64,000 nucleotides of DNA from Zantedeschia hybrid cultivar (lineage: Eukaryota; Streptophyta; Magnoliopsida; Alismatales; Araceae), in assembly GCA_030544215.1 (NCBI GenBank), contig JARZZO010000013.1, forward strand, positions 1,975,001 through 2,039,000. Reading direction: 5' to 3'. Position numbers and translations under genes: made by a program. Below the pieces are notes generated by a model. That model saw only the letters and a program-made list of their open reading frames with translations, made no database searches and had not been told where the DNA came from. Position 1 is the stretch's first letter. Each line of letters starts with the position of its first letter. Positions 20,547 to 33,579 of the stretch are shown here, one piece after another.

Positions 20547-22098
20547 TGTTGGATTCTCGGGTTTCTTCGGATCTCCCGCGCAGCGAAAATAAAAATAAAA
20601 ACGGAGATTTGTTCCTGTCTCGAAAAATTTAAAATTACGATAATTGGATTATCGAATCTTACCGTGTGCGGATTCGAATCTGCAACCGTTCGGTTCCGTC
20701 GGTGCGACACCGCAAGCCGCGCAAGCGCCAGGCCTCTAGCGGAATCCACGCGATCCTCCTCGCGACGGATATCCTCACGTTCCTCGTTCCTCGCAGCCAT
20801 AAAACCTTCGCCGGTCGCTGCAACGATCGTCGCAACGCACGGATGATTTCCCGTCAAACGAGAGTCGGAGAAGCGGCGGAGCATATTCGGGGATCCGGAT
20901 CCGGCCTGGGGCGCCAGAGAGAGAGAGAAAGAGAGGAGGGGGCGGCTAGGGTTAGCAGCAGCTTGGCCTGCTTAGCCCGTTCGCTACATTTTATACTAAC
21001 CGCGCGGTTTTTCATAAAAACCCCTAGTTTATATAAAACCCACTTATTTATCCATCGCCTTGAGAATCATTTGCGTGTGACTAGGCCCAATTACCAGCCC
21101 GTTTAATAGCCCAATAAGCCCAGTACCTCCTCACTGGCTTTATTAAACAATTAATAATCCTTTATTAATTAATTAATCAATCGAATCGATGTCGCACATC
21201 GAATTCAACCGGGCCTCCGATCACGTTTGGTGCCAAGCAACACCGCGTAAACCGGGAAGGTATCGGGGTAACCCACTCTTGAAACTTTTCCGCCGACAGT
21301 TACCGCGTGGATATAATCCTTCATTCGTACAATGCTCTCGAGTCAACTCAGGGTATGGCGTGCTGTCAAACCCTAACCGGTCGACTCACTTGGATTGGAT
21401 GCCGCTGATGAATATCGGAAAACTCATTTCCAAATATTATCGTCCGCCCTGGCCAGGGACTTCCGTGCATCCTTTCTAGAGCATTCTCTCTCTAAGTACC
21501 AAGAGCGAATGATTCCTTATTGGCACACAATTCCCTTCGACGGTATTCCGCTGTACACAATCCTTAGCTGTTTAGAATCCCGTAGTTAGAGATTCATAAA
21601 CCAAGGTCAAAGCACAGAAGTCCACCGACAAGGTGTCCTTGGTGTCTCAGGTCTGAGGACCATCTACGCAATTGCGACAATAGAATCAAACTGGTTGACA
21701 GTGAGGTACAATACCATCTAGCGATTCAGTCGGATCAGTTCCGTGAACTCATTCTCCAATTAGCACCTACAGATTCGCCTTTGTGTCTCCACAAAGTGAC
21801 TTATGAGATCAGTCACCCTCATCATATGAGCAGGAGTAATCTGTACTAGTCTAACCGGATATCCGATGTCCTTCTCGGATATCCTCCGACTATAAACGAT
21901 TAAGAATATGTGTGTCTAAGTGATTAATCTCACTAGTATGATCTCATCATAATCTTATCACTATCGCACATATTCACAGACTTCATTATGAGACGATAAT
22001 TAATACGATTTACAGATAATGAATATTATGCCATTATATTAATAAATATGAACGAGATTACAAAGTCATATTGGCTTGTAGGCCACCTACGACTAATA
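20547..22098 (-). repeat. Outer copia element, 3' LTR
   Basis: It begins TGTTGGATTCTCGGG on the plus strand and ends GACTAATA (a decayed TAACA) next to the polypurine tract (minus strand CCAAATGAGAGAT). The family palindrome at 20668-20683 has one mutated base. Confidence 0.88.
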
Positions 22099-22112
22099 AT
22101 CTCTCATTTGGA

Positions 22113-25100
22113 CTAAAGCCAATCACCTTTATACAGCAAGCCTATAGACTCTAGGTGACGCTCAAACATAATTTGAGCCAACAGCTTTGTCAGTGGATCT
22201 GCTACATTGTCGACGGATGGAACTCTTTCCACTACTACATCTCCTCTGGATATGATCTCTCTGATAAGATAAAAGCGCATCTGAATATGCTTCGATTTCT
22301 TATGAGACCGCGGCTCTTTTGCTTGCGCAATGGCTCTATTTTTGTTGCACAACAGCGGAACAGGTTCAGAGATACTGGGAACTACGCCGAGGTTGGTGAT
22401 GAATTTCTTCAACCATATTGCTTTCTTAGCGGCTTCAGCTGCAGCGATGTACTCAGCTTCAGTCATCGAATCTGTAGTGGTTGCTTGCTTGGAACTCTTC
22501 CAGCACACTGTCCCTCCGTTCAAAGTAAACACGAATCCAGATGTAGCCTTACTGTCATCTGGATCTGACTGGAAACTCGAGTCAGAAAAGCCTCGCAGCT
22601 TCAGGTCACCTCCTCCATAAACAAGAGACATATCCTTAGTTCTTCTCAAGTACTTAAGGATACATTTCACTTCCTTCCAGTGCTCTTCGCCTGGATCAAC
22701 CTGAAATCTGCTCGTAACACTTAGAGCAAATGCAACATCAGGCCGTGTACATAGCATGTCATACATAATAGATCCTATGGCAGAGGCATAGGGTATTCTA
22801 TCCATGACTGTCCTCTCATTAGGAGTCTTAGGAGACTGCTCCTTTGAGAGATTAATTCTATGTCTCATCAGTATGAGACCTCTCTTGGAATTTTCCATGC
22901 CAAACCTTTTGACTATGGTATCTATGTATAAGGATTGGGTCATTCCAACCATCTTCTTTGATCTATCTCTATATATCCGTATTCTCAATACGTAGGATGC
23001 TTCTCATAAATCCTTTATGGAGAAGTTTTTCGACAGCCAGATCTTTACTGAATATCATAGCTACATCATTCCCAATTAGTAGTATATCATCTACGTAAAG
23101 AACTAAGAAGGTGACTGCGCTCCCACTGGTCTTCTTGTAAACACAAGACTCATCTTCATTCTTAATGAAGTCATAAGACTTGACAACCTCGTCAAATCTT
23201 ATGTTCTAGTTCCGGGAAGCTTGGTTCAGTCTATAGATGGACCTCTGAAGCTTGTACACTTTATCTGGAGATTCTTTGGATGTGAAACATTCTGGTTGTA
23301 TCATATACACCTCTTCCTCAAGTTTACCATTGAGGAAGGCAGTCTTCACATCCATCTGCCAGATCTTGTAATCAAAATGTGCAACAATGGCGAGTAGAAC
23401 TCTGATTGATTTTATCATGGCAACTGGTGAGAAAGTCTCGTCATAGTCAATTCCTTACCTTTGAGGATATCTCTTTGCCACCTACCTTGCCTTATAAATA
23501 TCGATCCATCCATCAGCACCGATCTTCCTCCTAAAGATCCACTTGCATCCGATGGGTACAATACCCTCGGGCAAGTCCTCCAAGTTCCAAACTTGGTTGG
23601 TGTACATGGACTGGATTTCTGAGTTCATGGCTTCTCACCATTTCCCGGCTTCTGGGCCTTCTATGGCCTCCTGGTAGGTTTTAGGATCATCATCCTCATT
23701 ATATTCAACCTTAGACTCACCTTCAGCGATATGTCCCACATATCGTTCGGGTAGTCTAGATAATCTACCAGATCTACGAGGCTCATATGTGTGTACCTTA
23801 ACAGATTCAAGAACTAATATCTCATCTGATGATAATGCAGCTGTTTGGGGATCTGTAACCTCTTTCAGTACTATTTTACTCCCACTGTCCTCCTGGAGAA
23901 GGTAAAAATAGTATCCAAAAGTTTTCTTTGGATATCTTACAAACATGCATTTATCAGTTCGTGATTCCAGCTTGTCTGGATCATGCCTTTTTACATGAGC
24001 AGGACAACTCCAGACTTTAGCATGTTTAAATTTTGGTTTCCTGCCTTTCCATATTTCATATGGAGTAGAGGCCATAGACTTGCTGGGTACTCTGTTCAGT
24101 AGGTATGTTGCTGACTCTAGAGCATACCCCCAAAGGGACACTGGTAATCCCGAAAAGCTCATCATGGATCGCACAATGTCCAACAAGGTGCGATTCCTCC
24201 TTTCCGATACACCATTCATCTGTCGTGTATATGGAGGGGTTAGCTGATAAAGGATACCATTATCCTTTAAGAATTGTGTGAAATTGGTACTTAAGTATTC
24301 TCCTCCTCGATCTGATCGAAGAGCTTTAATACTCTTTCCTAACTGCTTCTCTACTTCATTCTTGAACTCCTTGAACTTCTCAAATGTTTCCGACTTGTAC
24401 TTCATTAAGTACACATAGTCGAATCTTGAGAAGTCGTCGGTGAACGTGATGAAGTATGAGAAGCCACCTTTGGCTTGAGTAGACATGAGACTACATACAT
24501 CCGAATGTATTAGTTCCATAATGTCCTTGGCACGTTCTCCATGTCTAGTAAACGGAGATTTTGTCATCTTTCCTATAAGGCAGGATTCACATGTCGCAAA
24601 CGATTCATAATCGAATGCATTTAAATAACCATGCTTATGCAACCTTTGCAACCTGCTTTCACCAATATGCCCAAGTCTACAATGCCACATGTAGGCTTGG
24701 TTCACACAATTCTTGCTCTTCTTAAGAGCATTATCAATTTGAAGATTGTAATAAGAAACATCTAAGAGATATAGACCGTTGACTAAAGATGCCGAAGCTA
24801 TTGATTTATTACCATAATAAATCGAACAACTTCTATTCTCAATAGACAACCTATATCCTATCTTGTCCAAATAGGATACTGATATGATGTTCTTTTAATA
24901 GTAAGGCATCTCATGATGGAAGCTGAGGTTTGCTGTCCTAACAGCAATTGCCGCAACTTTTGCGCCGTTTCTTAGCCTCAATTCCACCTCGCCTTTTCTC
25001 AGCTTACGCTTACTTGTCAGCATCTGCACATCATGGCAGATATGAGAAGCACATCCGGTATCTAATAACCAAGATGTGGAATCTCTAACTGACAAGTTGA

Positions 25101-25334
25101 TATCTATCATATAGATATCTGAAGCTTCACCTTTCCATGAGCTTTATAGTTAAGGAACTCCTTGTAGTTCCTCTTCCAGTGACCATTCTGCTTATAGTAG
25201 AAGCAGTCACCCTTTACTATTCTTTTACCTTTGTCCTTCAATCTTTTATCGTTAGCTATCATCTCTGCTTCAGGCCGATTCAGCAAGAGGATCAGCATCA
25301 AGGGCGTAGGTAATCTGCTCAGATTTGAGGACAT
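22113..25334 (-). pseudogene. Outer copia gag-pol relic
   Basis: Read right to left: a shortened Gag with knuckle CFYYKQNGHWKRNY (25180-25140; second and last Cys replaced by Tyr), protease LDTGCASH (about 25060), then GAG-pre-integrase and integrase (24870-23635) with HSDVCS, ALRSDRGGEYL and NGVSERRNRTLL. Then come RT (about 23640-22990) with VKTAFLNG and YVDDILLIGN, and RNase H (22988-22113) ending GLLYKGDWL. At least four frame breaks are present, including a 57-nt in-frame deletion in the integrase C-terminal region compared with the inner element. The RNase H end is the better preserved of the two elements. It cannot be functional. Confidence 0.9.
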
Positions 25335-25897
25335 TCTTCAAGTGTCTGAGCCAATCCTAGTAGATCAGGTAAGTCAAAAGGGCATCAAGTATGCCACGGA
25401 GTGGGTTATTCGACGACATTATTCCCTACAGGAGATGAATAAAATCCTTTTAGTAAATGTTCAATTATTAAATATAAAAACAAGACATGGTCTTTTATTC
25501 AAGTTTTAACTCCCACTAATTTTCGACGGACTGTATAACCCTCAGTTATACAATACCAGAGACGTCGACAGTCTCCTAGTGGGGATCGGAATCTCAATGA
25601 CTTGCAATACAGCTTTGTGGATAGCACAACAAACTGTAATACAATCAAAGAGCACCCAACTCATGGGACTTGCAACTCCTTGCAATATCTGATCATAGCT
25701 TCGGTCCCCAAAGATTTAATGGCCTTGTGGATAGCACAACAAGCCACTAATTCTGGTCTAAGCTAACCATCGTTACGGGACGAGCATAGATTTGCATACA
25801 GCCCTTGTGGATAGCACAACAAAGTTACATGGTTCATCTACCCCGATCATATAGGCATATAATGCCATAGCCACAGTCTCTCCTCCCAATTAGATAG
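25335..25897 (-). other. Outer copia leader, left fragment
   Basis: This is homologous to 30787-31340 of the inner element, including three copies of the cttgtggatagcacaac motif (about 25613, 25723 and 25803). It stops abruptly at 25897, where the inner element's LTR begins. The leader resumes at about 36779, matching 31505 of the inner element, so roughly 165 bp of outer leader are missing at the nest. Confidence 0.75.
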
Positions 25898-27448
25898 TGT
25901 TGGGTTTTCTCGGTTTCTCCGGATCGCTCACGCAGCGGAAACAAAAAAAATACAGCGATCCGTTCCCGTTTCGAAGAACAAAAATACAAGATAATCGGAT
26001 TATCTGTTCTCACCGTGTGCGGATTCGAATCCGCAGCCGTTCGGTTCCGTCGGTGCGACACCGCAAGCCGCGCAAGCGCCCGGCCTCTAGCGAAGTCCAC
26101 GCGATTCTCCCCGCGACGGATATCCTCGAGTTCGTCGTTCTTCGCAGCCCGCGAAGCCTCCGCTGGTCGCCGCAATGATCGCCGCAGTGCGCGGACGATT
26201 TCCCGTCGAACGGGATTCGGAGAAGCGGCGGAGCAGATCTGGATCTGCCTGGACTCCAGAGGAAGACAGAAAACGAGGAGGGGCGGCTAGGGTTAGCAGC
26301 AGCTTGGCCTGCTCAGCCCGTTCGCTATGTTTTATACTAACCGCGCGGTTTTTCACAAAAACCCCCGGTTTGTATAAAACCCACTTATTTATCCATCGCC
26401 TTGAGAATCATTTGCGTGTGACCCTCTAGGCCCAAGTACCAGTCCAGTTAATGGCCCAGTAAGCCCAGTGACTCCTCACTGGCTTTATTAATTAATTAAT
26501 AACCCTTTATTAATCAATTAATCAATCGAATTGATGTCGCACATCGAATTCGACCGGGCCTCCGATCACGTTGGGTGCCAAGCAACACCGCGTGAACCCG
26601 GAAGGTATTTGGGGTTAAGTAACCCACTCTTGGAACCTTTCCGCCGACAGTTACCGCGTGGATATAATCCTTCATTCGTACAATGCTCTCGAGTCAACTC
26701 AGGGCATGGCGAGCTGTCAAACCCTAGCCGGTCGACTCACTTGGATTGGATGCCGCTGATGAATATCGGAAAACTCCTTTTCCGATATTATCGTCCGCCC
26801 TGGCCAGGGACTTTCGCGCATCCTTCCTAGAGCATTCTCTCTCTAAGTACCGAGAGCGAATGATTCCTTATTGACACACAATTCCCTTCGACGGTATTCC
26901 GCTGCACCCAATCCTTGGCGTATTAGAATCCCGTGGCTAGAGATTCGTAGACCAAGGTCAAAGTACAGAAGTCCACCGCCAAGGTGTCCTTGGTGTCTCA
27001 GGTCCGAGGACCATCCACGCAACTGCGACAATAGAATCAAGCTGGTTGACAGTGAGGTACAATACCATCCAGCGATTCAATCGGATCAGTTCAGTGAACT
27101 CATTCTCCAATGAGCACCTACAGATTCGCCTTAGTGTCTCCACACAAGTGACTTATGAGACCAGTCACCCTCATCATATGAGCAGGAGTAATCTGTACTA
27201 GTCTAACCGGATATCCGATGTCCTTCTCGGATATCCTCCGACTAGGAACGATTAAGAATATGTATGTTTAAGTGATCAGTCTCATCAGTATGATCTCATC
27301 ATAATCTGATCACCATAGCACATATTCACGGACTTCATTATGAAACGATAATTAACGCGATTTACACATAATGAATATTATGCCATTTTATTAATAATGA
27401 ACGAGATTTACATTGTTAGATTGGCTTGTAGGCCACCTTAAACTAACA
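25898..27448 (-). repeat. Inner copia element, 3' LTR
   Basis: TGTTGGGTTTTCTCGG to TTAAACTAACA. It contains a perfect 16-bp palindrome at 26019-26034. Offset to the other copy is a constant 7682 bases. Confidence 0.92.
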
Positions 27449-27511
27449 ATCTCCCACTTGGACTAAAGCCAATCACCTTTATACAATAAGTCTACAGACT
27501 CTAGGTGACGC

Positions 27512-30500
27512 TCAAACACAATTTGAGCCAACGGCTTTCTCAGTGGATCTGCTACCTCGTCGACGAGTGGAACTCTTTCCACTACTAAATCTCCTCTGGA
27601 TAATATAAAAGCGCCTCAGAACATCTTTCGATTTCTGATGAGACCACGGCTCTTTCACTTGTGCAATAGTCCCATTGTTGTCGCACAACAACGGAACATG
27701 ATCAAGGATATCGGGAACTATGTCAAGGTCGGTGATGAACATCTTCAACCACACTTTTTCCTTGAAAGCTTCAGCTGCAGCGATGTGCTCAGCTTTAGTC
27801 GTCGAATCTGCAGTGGTTACTTGTTTGGAACTCTTCCAGCACACTGCCCTTCCGTTCAATGTAAACACGAATCCAGATGTTGACTTGCTATCATCTGGAT
27901 CCGACTGGAAACTCGAGTCAGTAAAGCCTCGCATTTTCAAGTCACCTCCTCCATAGACAAGAAACATATCCTTAGTTCTTCTCAAGTACTTAAGGATGCA
28001 TTTCACTGCCTTCCAGTGCTTTTCGCCTGGATCAGCCTGAAATCTGCTCGTAACACTTAGAGCAAATGCAACATCAGGCCGTGTACATAGCATGGCATAC
28101 ATGATAGATCGTATGGCAGAGGCATAGGGTATTCTATCCATGAATGCCCTCTCATCAGGAGTCTTAGGAGACTGCTCCTTTGAGAGATTAATTCCATGTC
28201 TCATCGGTATGAAACCTCTCTTGGAATTTTTCATGCCAAACCTTTTGACTATGGTATCTATGTACAAGGATTGGGTCATTCCAAGCATCCTCTTTGATCT
28301 ATCTCTATAGATCCGTATTCCCAATACGTAGGATGCTTCTCCCAAATCCTTCATGGAGAAGTTTTTCGACAGCCAAACCTTTACTGATGACATCATAGCT
28401 ACATCATTCCCAATAAGTAGTATGTCATCTACGTAAAGAACTAGAAAAGTGACTGCACTCCCACTGGTTTTCTTGTACACACAATGCTCATCTTCATTCT
28501 TAATGAAGTTATAAGACTTGACAACCTCGTCAAATCTTATGTTCCAGCTCCGGGAAGCCTGCTTCAGTCCATAAATGGACCTCTGAAGCTTGCACACTTT
28601 ATCTGGAGATTCTTTGGATGTGAAACCTTCTGGTTGTATCATATACACCTCTTCCTCAAGATTACCATTGAGGAAGGCAGTCTTCACATCCATCTGCCAG
28701 ATTTCGTAATCAAAATGTGCAGCAATGGCGAGCAGAACTCTGATCGACTCTATCATGGCAACTGGTGAGAAAGTCTCGTCATAGTCAATTCCTTGCCTTT
28801 GACGATATCCCTTTGCCACCAACCTTGCCTTATAAGTGTCGATCCGTCCATCAGCACCGATCTTTCTTTTAAAGATCCACTTGCAACCGATGGGTACAAT
28901 ACCCTCGGGCAAGTCCTCCAAGTTCCAAACTTGGTTGGTGTACATGGACTGGATTTCTGAGTTCATGGCTTCTCGCCATTTCCCGGCTTCTGGGCCTTCT
29001 ATGGCCTCCTGGTAGGTTTTAGGATCGTCATCCTCATTATATTGTACCTTAGACTCACCTTCAGCGATATGTCCCACATATCATTCGGGTAGTCTAGGTA
29101 CTCTACCAGATCTACGAGGCTCATCTGTGTGTACCTGAACAGATTCAGGAACTGATATCTCATCTGATGATAATGCAGCTGTTTGGGGATCTGGAACCTC
29201 TTCCAGTACTATTTTACTCCCACTGTCCTCCTGGAGAAGGTATTCCTCTTCCAGGAAGACAGCTTTCCTGGCGACAAACACCTTTTGTTCATCAGGATGG
29301 TAAAAATAGTATCCAAAGGTTTCCTTTGGATATCCCACAAACCTACATTTATCAGTTCGTGATTCCAGCTTGTCTGGATCATGCCTCTTTACATGAGCAG
29401 GACAACTCCAGACTTTAACATGTTTAAATTCTGGTTTTCTGCCTTTCCATATCTCATATGGAGTAGAGGCCACAGACTTGCTGGGTACTCTGTTCAGTAG
29501 GTATGTTGCTGACTCTAGAGCATACCCCCAGAGGGACACTGGTAATCCCGAAAAACTCATCATGGATCGCACCATGTCCAACAAGGTGCGGTTCCTCCTT
29601 TCTGATACACCATTCATCTGTGGTGTATATGGAGGGGTTAGCTGAGAAAGGATACCATTATCCTTTAAGAATTGTGTGAAATTAGTACTCAAGTATTCTC
29701 CTCCTCGATCTGATCGAAGAGCCTTAATACTCTTTCCTAACTGCTTCTCTACTTCATTCTTGAACTCCTTGAACTTCTCAAACGCTTCCGACTTGTACTT
29801 CATTAAGTACACATAGCCGAATCTTGAGAAGTCATCGGTGAACGTGATGAAGTAAGAAAAGCCACCTTTGGCTTGGGTAGACATGGGACCACATACATCC
29901 GAATGTATCAGTTCCAGAATGTCCTTGGCACGTTCTCCATGTCCAGTAAATGGAGATTTCGTCATCTTTCCCATAAGGCAGGATTCGCATGTTGCAAACG
30001 ATTCATAATCGAATGCTGTTAAATAACCATGCTTGTGCAACTTTTGCAACCTGCTTTCGCCAATGTGCCCAAGTCTACAATGCCACATGTAGGCTTGATT
30101 CACACAATTCTTGCTCTTCTTAAGAGCATTATCAATCTGAAGATTGTAATGAGAAACATCTAATAGATATAGACCGTTGACTAAAGATGCCGAAGCTATT
30201 GATTTATTACCATAATAAATCGAACAACTTCTATTCTCAATTGTCAACCTATATCCAATCTTGTCCAAACAAGATATTGATATGATGTTCTTTATTATGC
30301 TAGGAACATAATAACAATCTTCCAATAGTAAGGTGTCTCCCGATGGAAGCCTGAGGTTTGCTGTCCCAACAGCAATCGCCGCAACTTTTGCGCCGTTTCC
30401 TAGCCTCAATTCCACCTCACCTTGTCTCAGCTTGCGCTTACTTGTCAGCAACTGCACATCATGGCAGACATGAGAAGCACATCCGGTATCCAATACCCAA

Positions 30501-30868
30501 GATGTGGAATCTCTTACTGATAAGTTGATATCTATCATATAGATATCTGAAGCATCAGACAGCTTCACTCTCCCATGAGCTTTATCATAAAGGAACTCCT
30601 TGCAGTTCCTCTTCCAGTGACCATACTGCTTATAGTAGAAGCAGTCACCCTTCACTACTCTTTTACCTTTGTCCTTCGATCCTTTATCGTTAGCTGTCAT
30701 CTCTGCTTCAGGGGCATCTAATGCCGATTCAGCAAGAGGATCAGCTCTAGGGACAAAGTTATTGCGTTCAGATCTGAAGACATTCTTCAGGCTTCTGAAC
30801 CAATCCGAGTAGATCAAGTATGTCAAAATGGCATCAAGTATGCCACGGAATGGGTTATTCGACAACAT
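27512..30868 (-). pseudogene. Inner copia gag-pol, one nonsense codon, shortened Gag
   Basis: One frame from 30868: Gag N-terminus MLSNNPFRGILD, then almost directly the knuckle CFYYKQYGHWKRNC (residues 76-89), so the central Gag (capsid-like) part is missing and the second zinc Cys is Tyr. Protease LDTGCASH (residues 126-133), HHCC zinc module (about 263-298), integrase catalytic D324 (LIHSD), D387 (LRSDRGG) and E423 (NGVSERR). A TGA at 29081-29083 replaces a CGA codon still present in the outer copy (RLPERYVGH). The frame then continues through RT (VKTAFLNG, YVDDILLIGND at about 28430) to RNase H, where TEAEY has become TKAEH and the C-terminus is frameshifted near 27600 by a small deletion. 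This copy could not make its own full set of proteins. Confidence 0.92.
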
Positions 30869-31060
30869 AGTTCCTACAGGAGATAAGTAAAATTTATTTA
30901 GCAGATGTTCAATTATTAAAGTTCAAAACAAGACATGGTCTTTTGTTCAAGTTTAACTCCCACTAATTTTCGACGGACTGTATAACCCTCAGTTATACAG
31001 AACGGGAGACGCCGACAGTCTCCTAGTGGGGATCAGAATCTCAATGACTTGCACTACAGC

Positions 31061-31365
31061 CTTGTGGATAGCACAACAAACTGTAATACAATCAGAGAGC
31101 ACCCAACTCATGGGACTTGCAACTCCTTGCAATATCTGATCATAGCTTCGGTCCCTAGAGATTTAATGGCCTTGTGGATAGCACAACAAACCACTAATTC
31201 TGGTCTAAGCTAACCATCATTACGCGACGAGCATAGATTTGCATGCAGCCCTTGTGGATAGCACAACAAAGCTACATGGTTCCTCTACCCCGATCTATAG
31301 GCATCTAATGCCATAGCCACAGTCTCTCCTCCCAATTAAGCAGGCCTTGTGGATAGCACAACAAA
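31061..31365 (-). repeat. Four spaced copies of a 20-bp leader motif
   Basis: CTTGTGGATAGCACAACAAA occurs at 31061, 31171, 31251 and 31346 (steps 110, 80, 95), separated by unrelated sequence. The outer element has the same motif at about 25613, 25723 and 25803. Conserved repetition in two diverged elements suggests function in the RNA leader. Confidence 0.85.
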
Positions 31366-32234
31366 CCTACCTAAAGTGATTCGAATCCTATGACTATAAC
31401 GATGGTGGACCACGCGGTAAGTTCTCAACTACTCGCGTTACGGCTTAGAGTTTATCTGAGGGTATTTTGGATAACTTTTATCTTGGTCTCTCCTAGGTGA
31501 TAGTATATAGATATATCGTATATATTTACTAAATACTATAACCTGCTTTGATTCATAATCAAAAGAAAAACAATGTATCACATACATGTCATTAGTGTGG
31601 TCATGAATAGCACAGTGGGTTTGACTGGAGCCAACAGTCAAACGCACACACAATCTAACACAACAATTACATTAGATATCCTGCAAACATATAGGCAAGA
31701 GATCTCCATCTTTTCGCCTTCCTGGTTGCAGCAGTGGATCGTCCTCGCTCCTTCCTCGGTTGTCTCAATCACATTACATTAATTCTAGAATTAACAAGTA
31801 AATTGAAGAAGGCCTTATGGCGAGTACAAGAGAGAGAGGGAGGTAGAAGTACATCGGAGTATGAGAGAGAGAGGTGCGCAGACCTCTATTTATTAACAAT
31901 TAATAAATAATCATACATCCACGATCCACACAATCCATTCATTCATCACATGAACAATTAAAAGTGCATATCCATGACCACGGTGTGTTTTAGACATCCC
32001 ACACATGATTCAGCGCATCACATGGCTAAAACAAATGAGTTTTCAAAATAAATAATTTTTGGCTTTCAAAAAACTGGGATCCAATCAAAATTGGTATTTG
32101 AATTTTGAAAAACTCATTTTATTAACTTAACATGCAATTAAATCTAATTTAAAAGTAATAAACACACATCACATGCGCACACACTCCGAATTAATAATTC
32201 CAGATTATTCCATGCAAATTAGAACATTTCTAAT

Positions 32235-32660
32235 AATCTAACACTTAGATTAAACTCCATTAATAATCTAACAATTAGACTATTAACAACTAATCTAACT
32301 CTTAGACTAGTCCAACAAAATTAATCATTAACTTATCACATAAATTAATGATTAACTCTAATTTGTTATTAATTATCAATCTAACAATTAGACTAAAAGA
32401 TTAATGCTAATCATCAATTTAACTCTTAAATTAATAACTAACATTTAATCATTAAATACTACTAATTTAACACTTAAATTAGTCATCTAAGTTAATTATT
32501 AATTTAACTCTTAAATTAACAATTAACATAGATTTTAATTAACAATTAGTTGAAATAATAATTAATAATCTAACTGTTAGATTAATAATTATTAATAACT
32601 AATTTAACCTTTAAATTAGTTTAATTAATATTAATTATTAGTTTAACAATTAAACTATTA
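32235..32660. repeat. Array of short imperfect palindromes in the copia leader
   Basis: About ten units of the form aatYtaac-NN-ttaRatt (for example aatctaacacttagatt, aatttaactcttaaatt, aatttaacctttaaatt) occur at irregular 25-60 bp steps, separated by AT-rich linkers. Each unit could form a hairpin. The outer element has the corresponding array at 37530-38045. Confidence 0.8.
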
Positions 32661-32869
32661 ATTAACATTAATAAACTAACAACTAAAAGTTAATCCTTAA
32701 TGATTCAATAATCATTATGCCCTGATTAAATAAAATTGGAAAAATAATTTTAGTTTCAAAACATCTTTTGAATTTCAAAATTAAATTTCAATTAATAATC
32801 AATTGGGCAATTTGGGGTTTAAATAGGGTTTTAAATTCAAAACAGGGCTCAGCCCAATAGGGCCTGCTG

Positions 32870-33180
32870 GCTTGAGCCAGTGGCTCGGCCTGGTTCGAAC
32901 CAGGTTCGAACCTGGCTCGAGGCTAAGCCCAGCCAGGGCTAGCCCGGCCAGACCAACTGACCGGACCGGCCCAGCCGGTCAGACCGGCTCGGGACCGGCC
33001 GGTTCGGCCTCTTCCTCCCCAGCAGAAACCCTAGAAGCTGCTGCATCCGACGGCTGGGTTCGTTGCAGGCCGCCGCCGGCCGGCCCCCCGGCGTCGCCCG
33101 GCCCCGGCCGGCGATGCCCCCGGCGCCGGCGACGTGCCCGGCGCCGGCAGGGGTTCCGGAGAGGGCCCGAAGGAGCCGGC
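32870..33180. repeat. GC-rich block with clustered inverted phrases
   Basis: ggctcggcctggttcgaaccaggttcgaacctggctcgaggc contains overlapping palindromes (ggttcgaacc twice), followed by repeated gaccggnccggcc phrases and a ccggcg-rich run. The outer element has a related block at 38240-38400. It contrasts sharply with the AT-rich palindrome array beside it. Confidence 0.6.
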
Positions 33181-33558
33181 TAAGCACCCAAAAATCCCCC
33201 AAAAAACTGGTTTTCGCAGGGTTAAAACCGATTTGGGGCTCGATTTTGTAGCTCTTCGAGGCCACCACGGTGCCGGCAAATATGTCGAATGCGTAGTGGT
33301 GACTATCACCAAGAGATCCGTGGTCTTGGCCGGCCATCCCAACACTTGGGAAGCAGATTGAAGCCGCCGTAAACACGCTGTTCTTCGTCTCACGAAGAAC
33401 ACGAAAAACCCCCAAAATGATCTCGAAAAAATGAAAGAAAATAATCAGATTAACTGTGTTCATCGCATGAACACGGATCCAACAATTATTCGAAGTTACA
33501 GCATGGAATAACTCATGGAAAAATTAATTTAGAGATCCGAAACGGGACGAGAAACAGT

Positions 33559-33578
33559 GGAACCTGGCTCTGATACCA
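33559..33578 (-). promoter_or_regulatory. Primer-binding site, inner copia element
   Basis: The minus strand reads TGGTATCAGAGCCAGGTTCC one base after the LTR, complementary to the 3' end of initiator Met-tRNA. Confidence 0.9.
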
Positions 33579-33579
33579 C

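Larger units (their letters stand above)
30869..33558 (-). other. Inner copia leader, 2.7 kb
   Basis: Untranslated stretch between PBS and gag. From the gag side: four spaced copies of a 20-bp motif (31061-31365), ta-rich atatcgtatata (31503-31525), a purine microsatellite (31825-31875), an array of short palindromes (32235-32660), then a GC-rich block with repeated inverted phrases (32870-33180) and the PBS flank. No conserved protein is readable. The open frames at 32.9-33.4 kb are a by-product of GC-rich composition. Confidence 0.75.

Noticed and set aside
20519..20884. Open frames inside the copia LTRs (also near 25834, 33513, 38974)
   Set aside because: They repeat only because the LTRs repeat, and they end at different places in each LTR copy.
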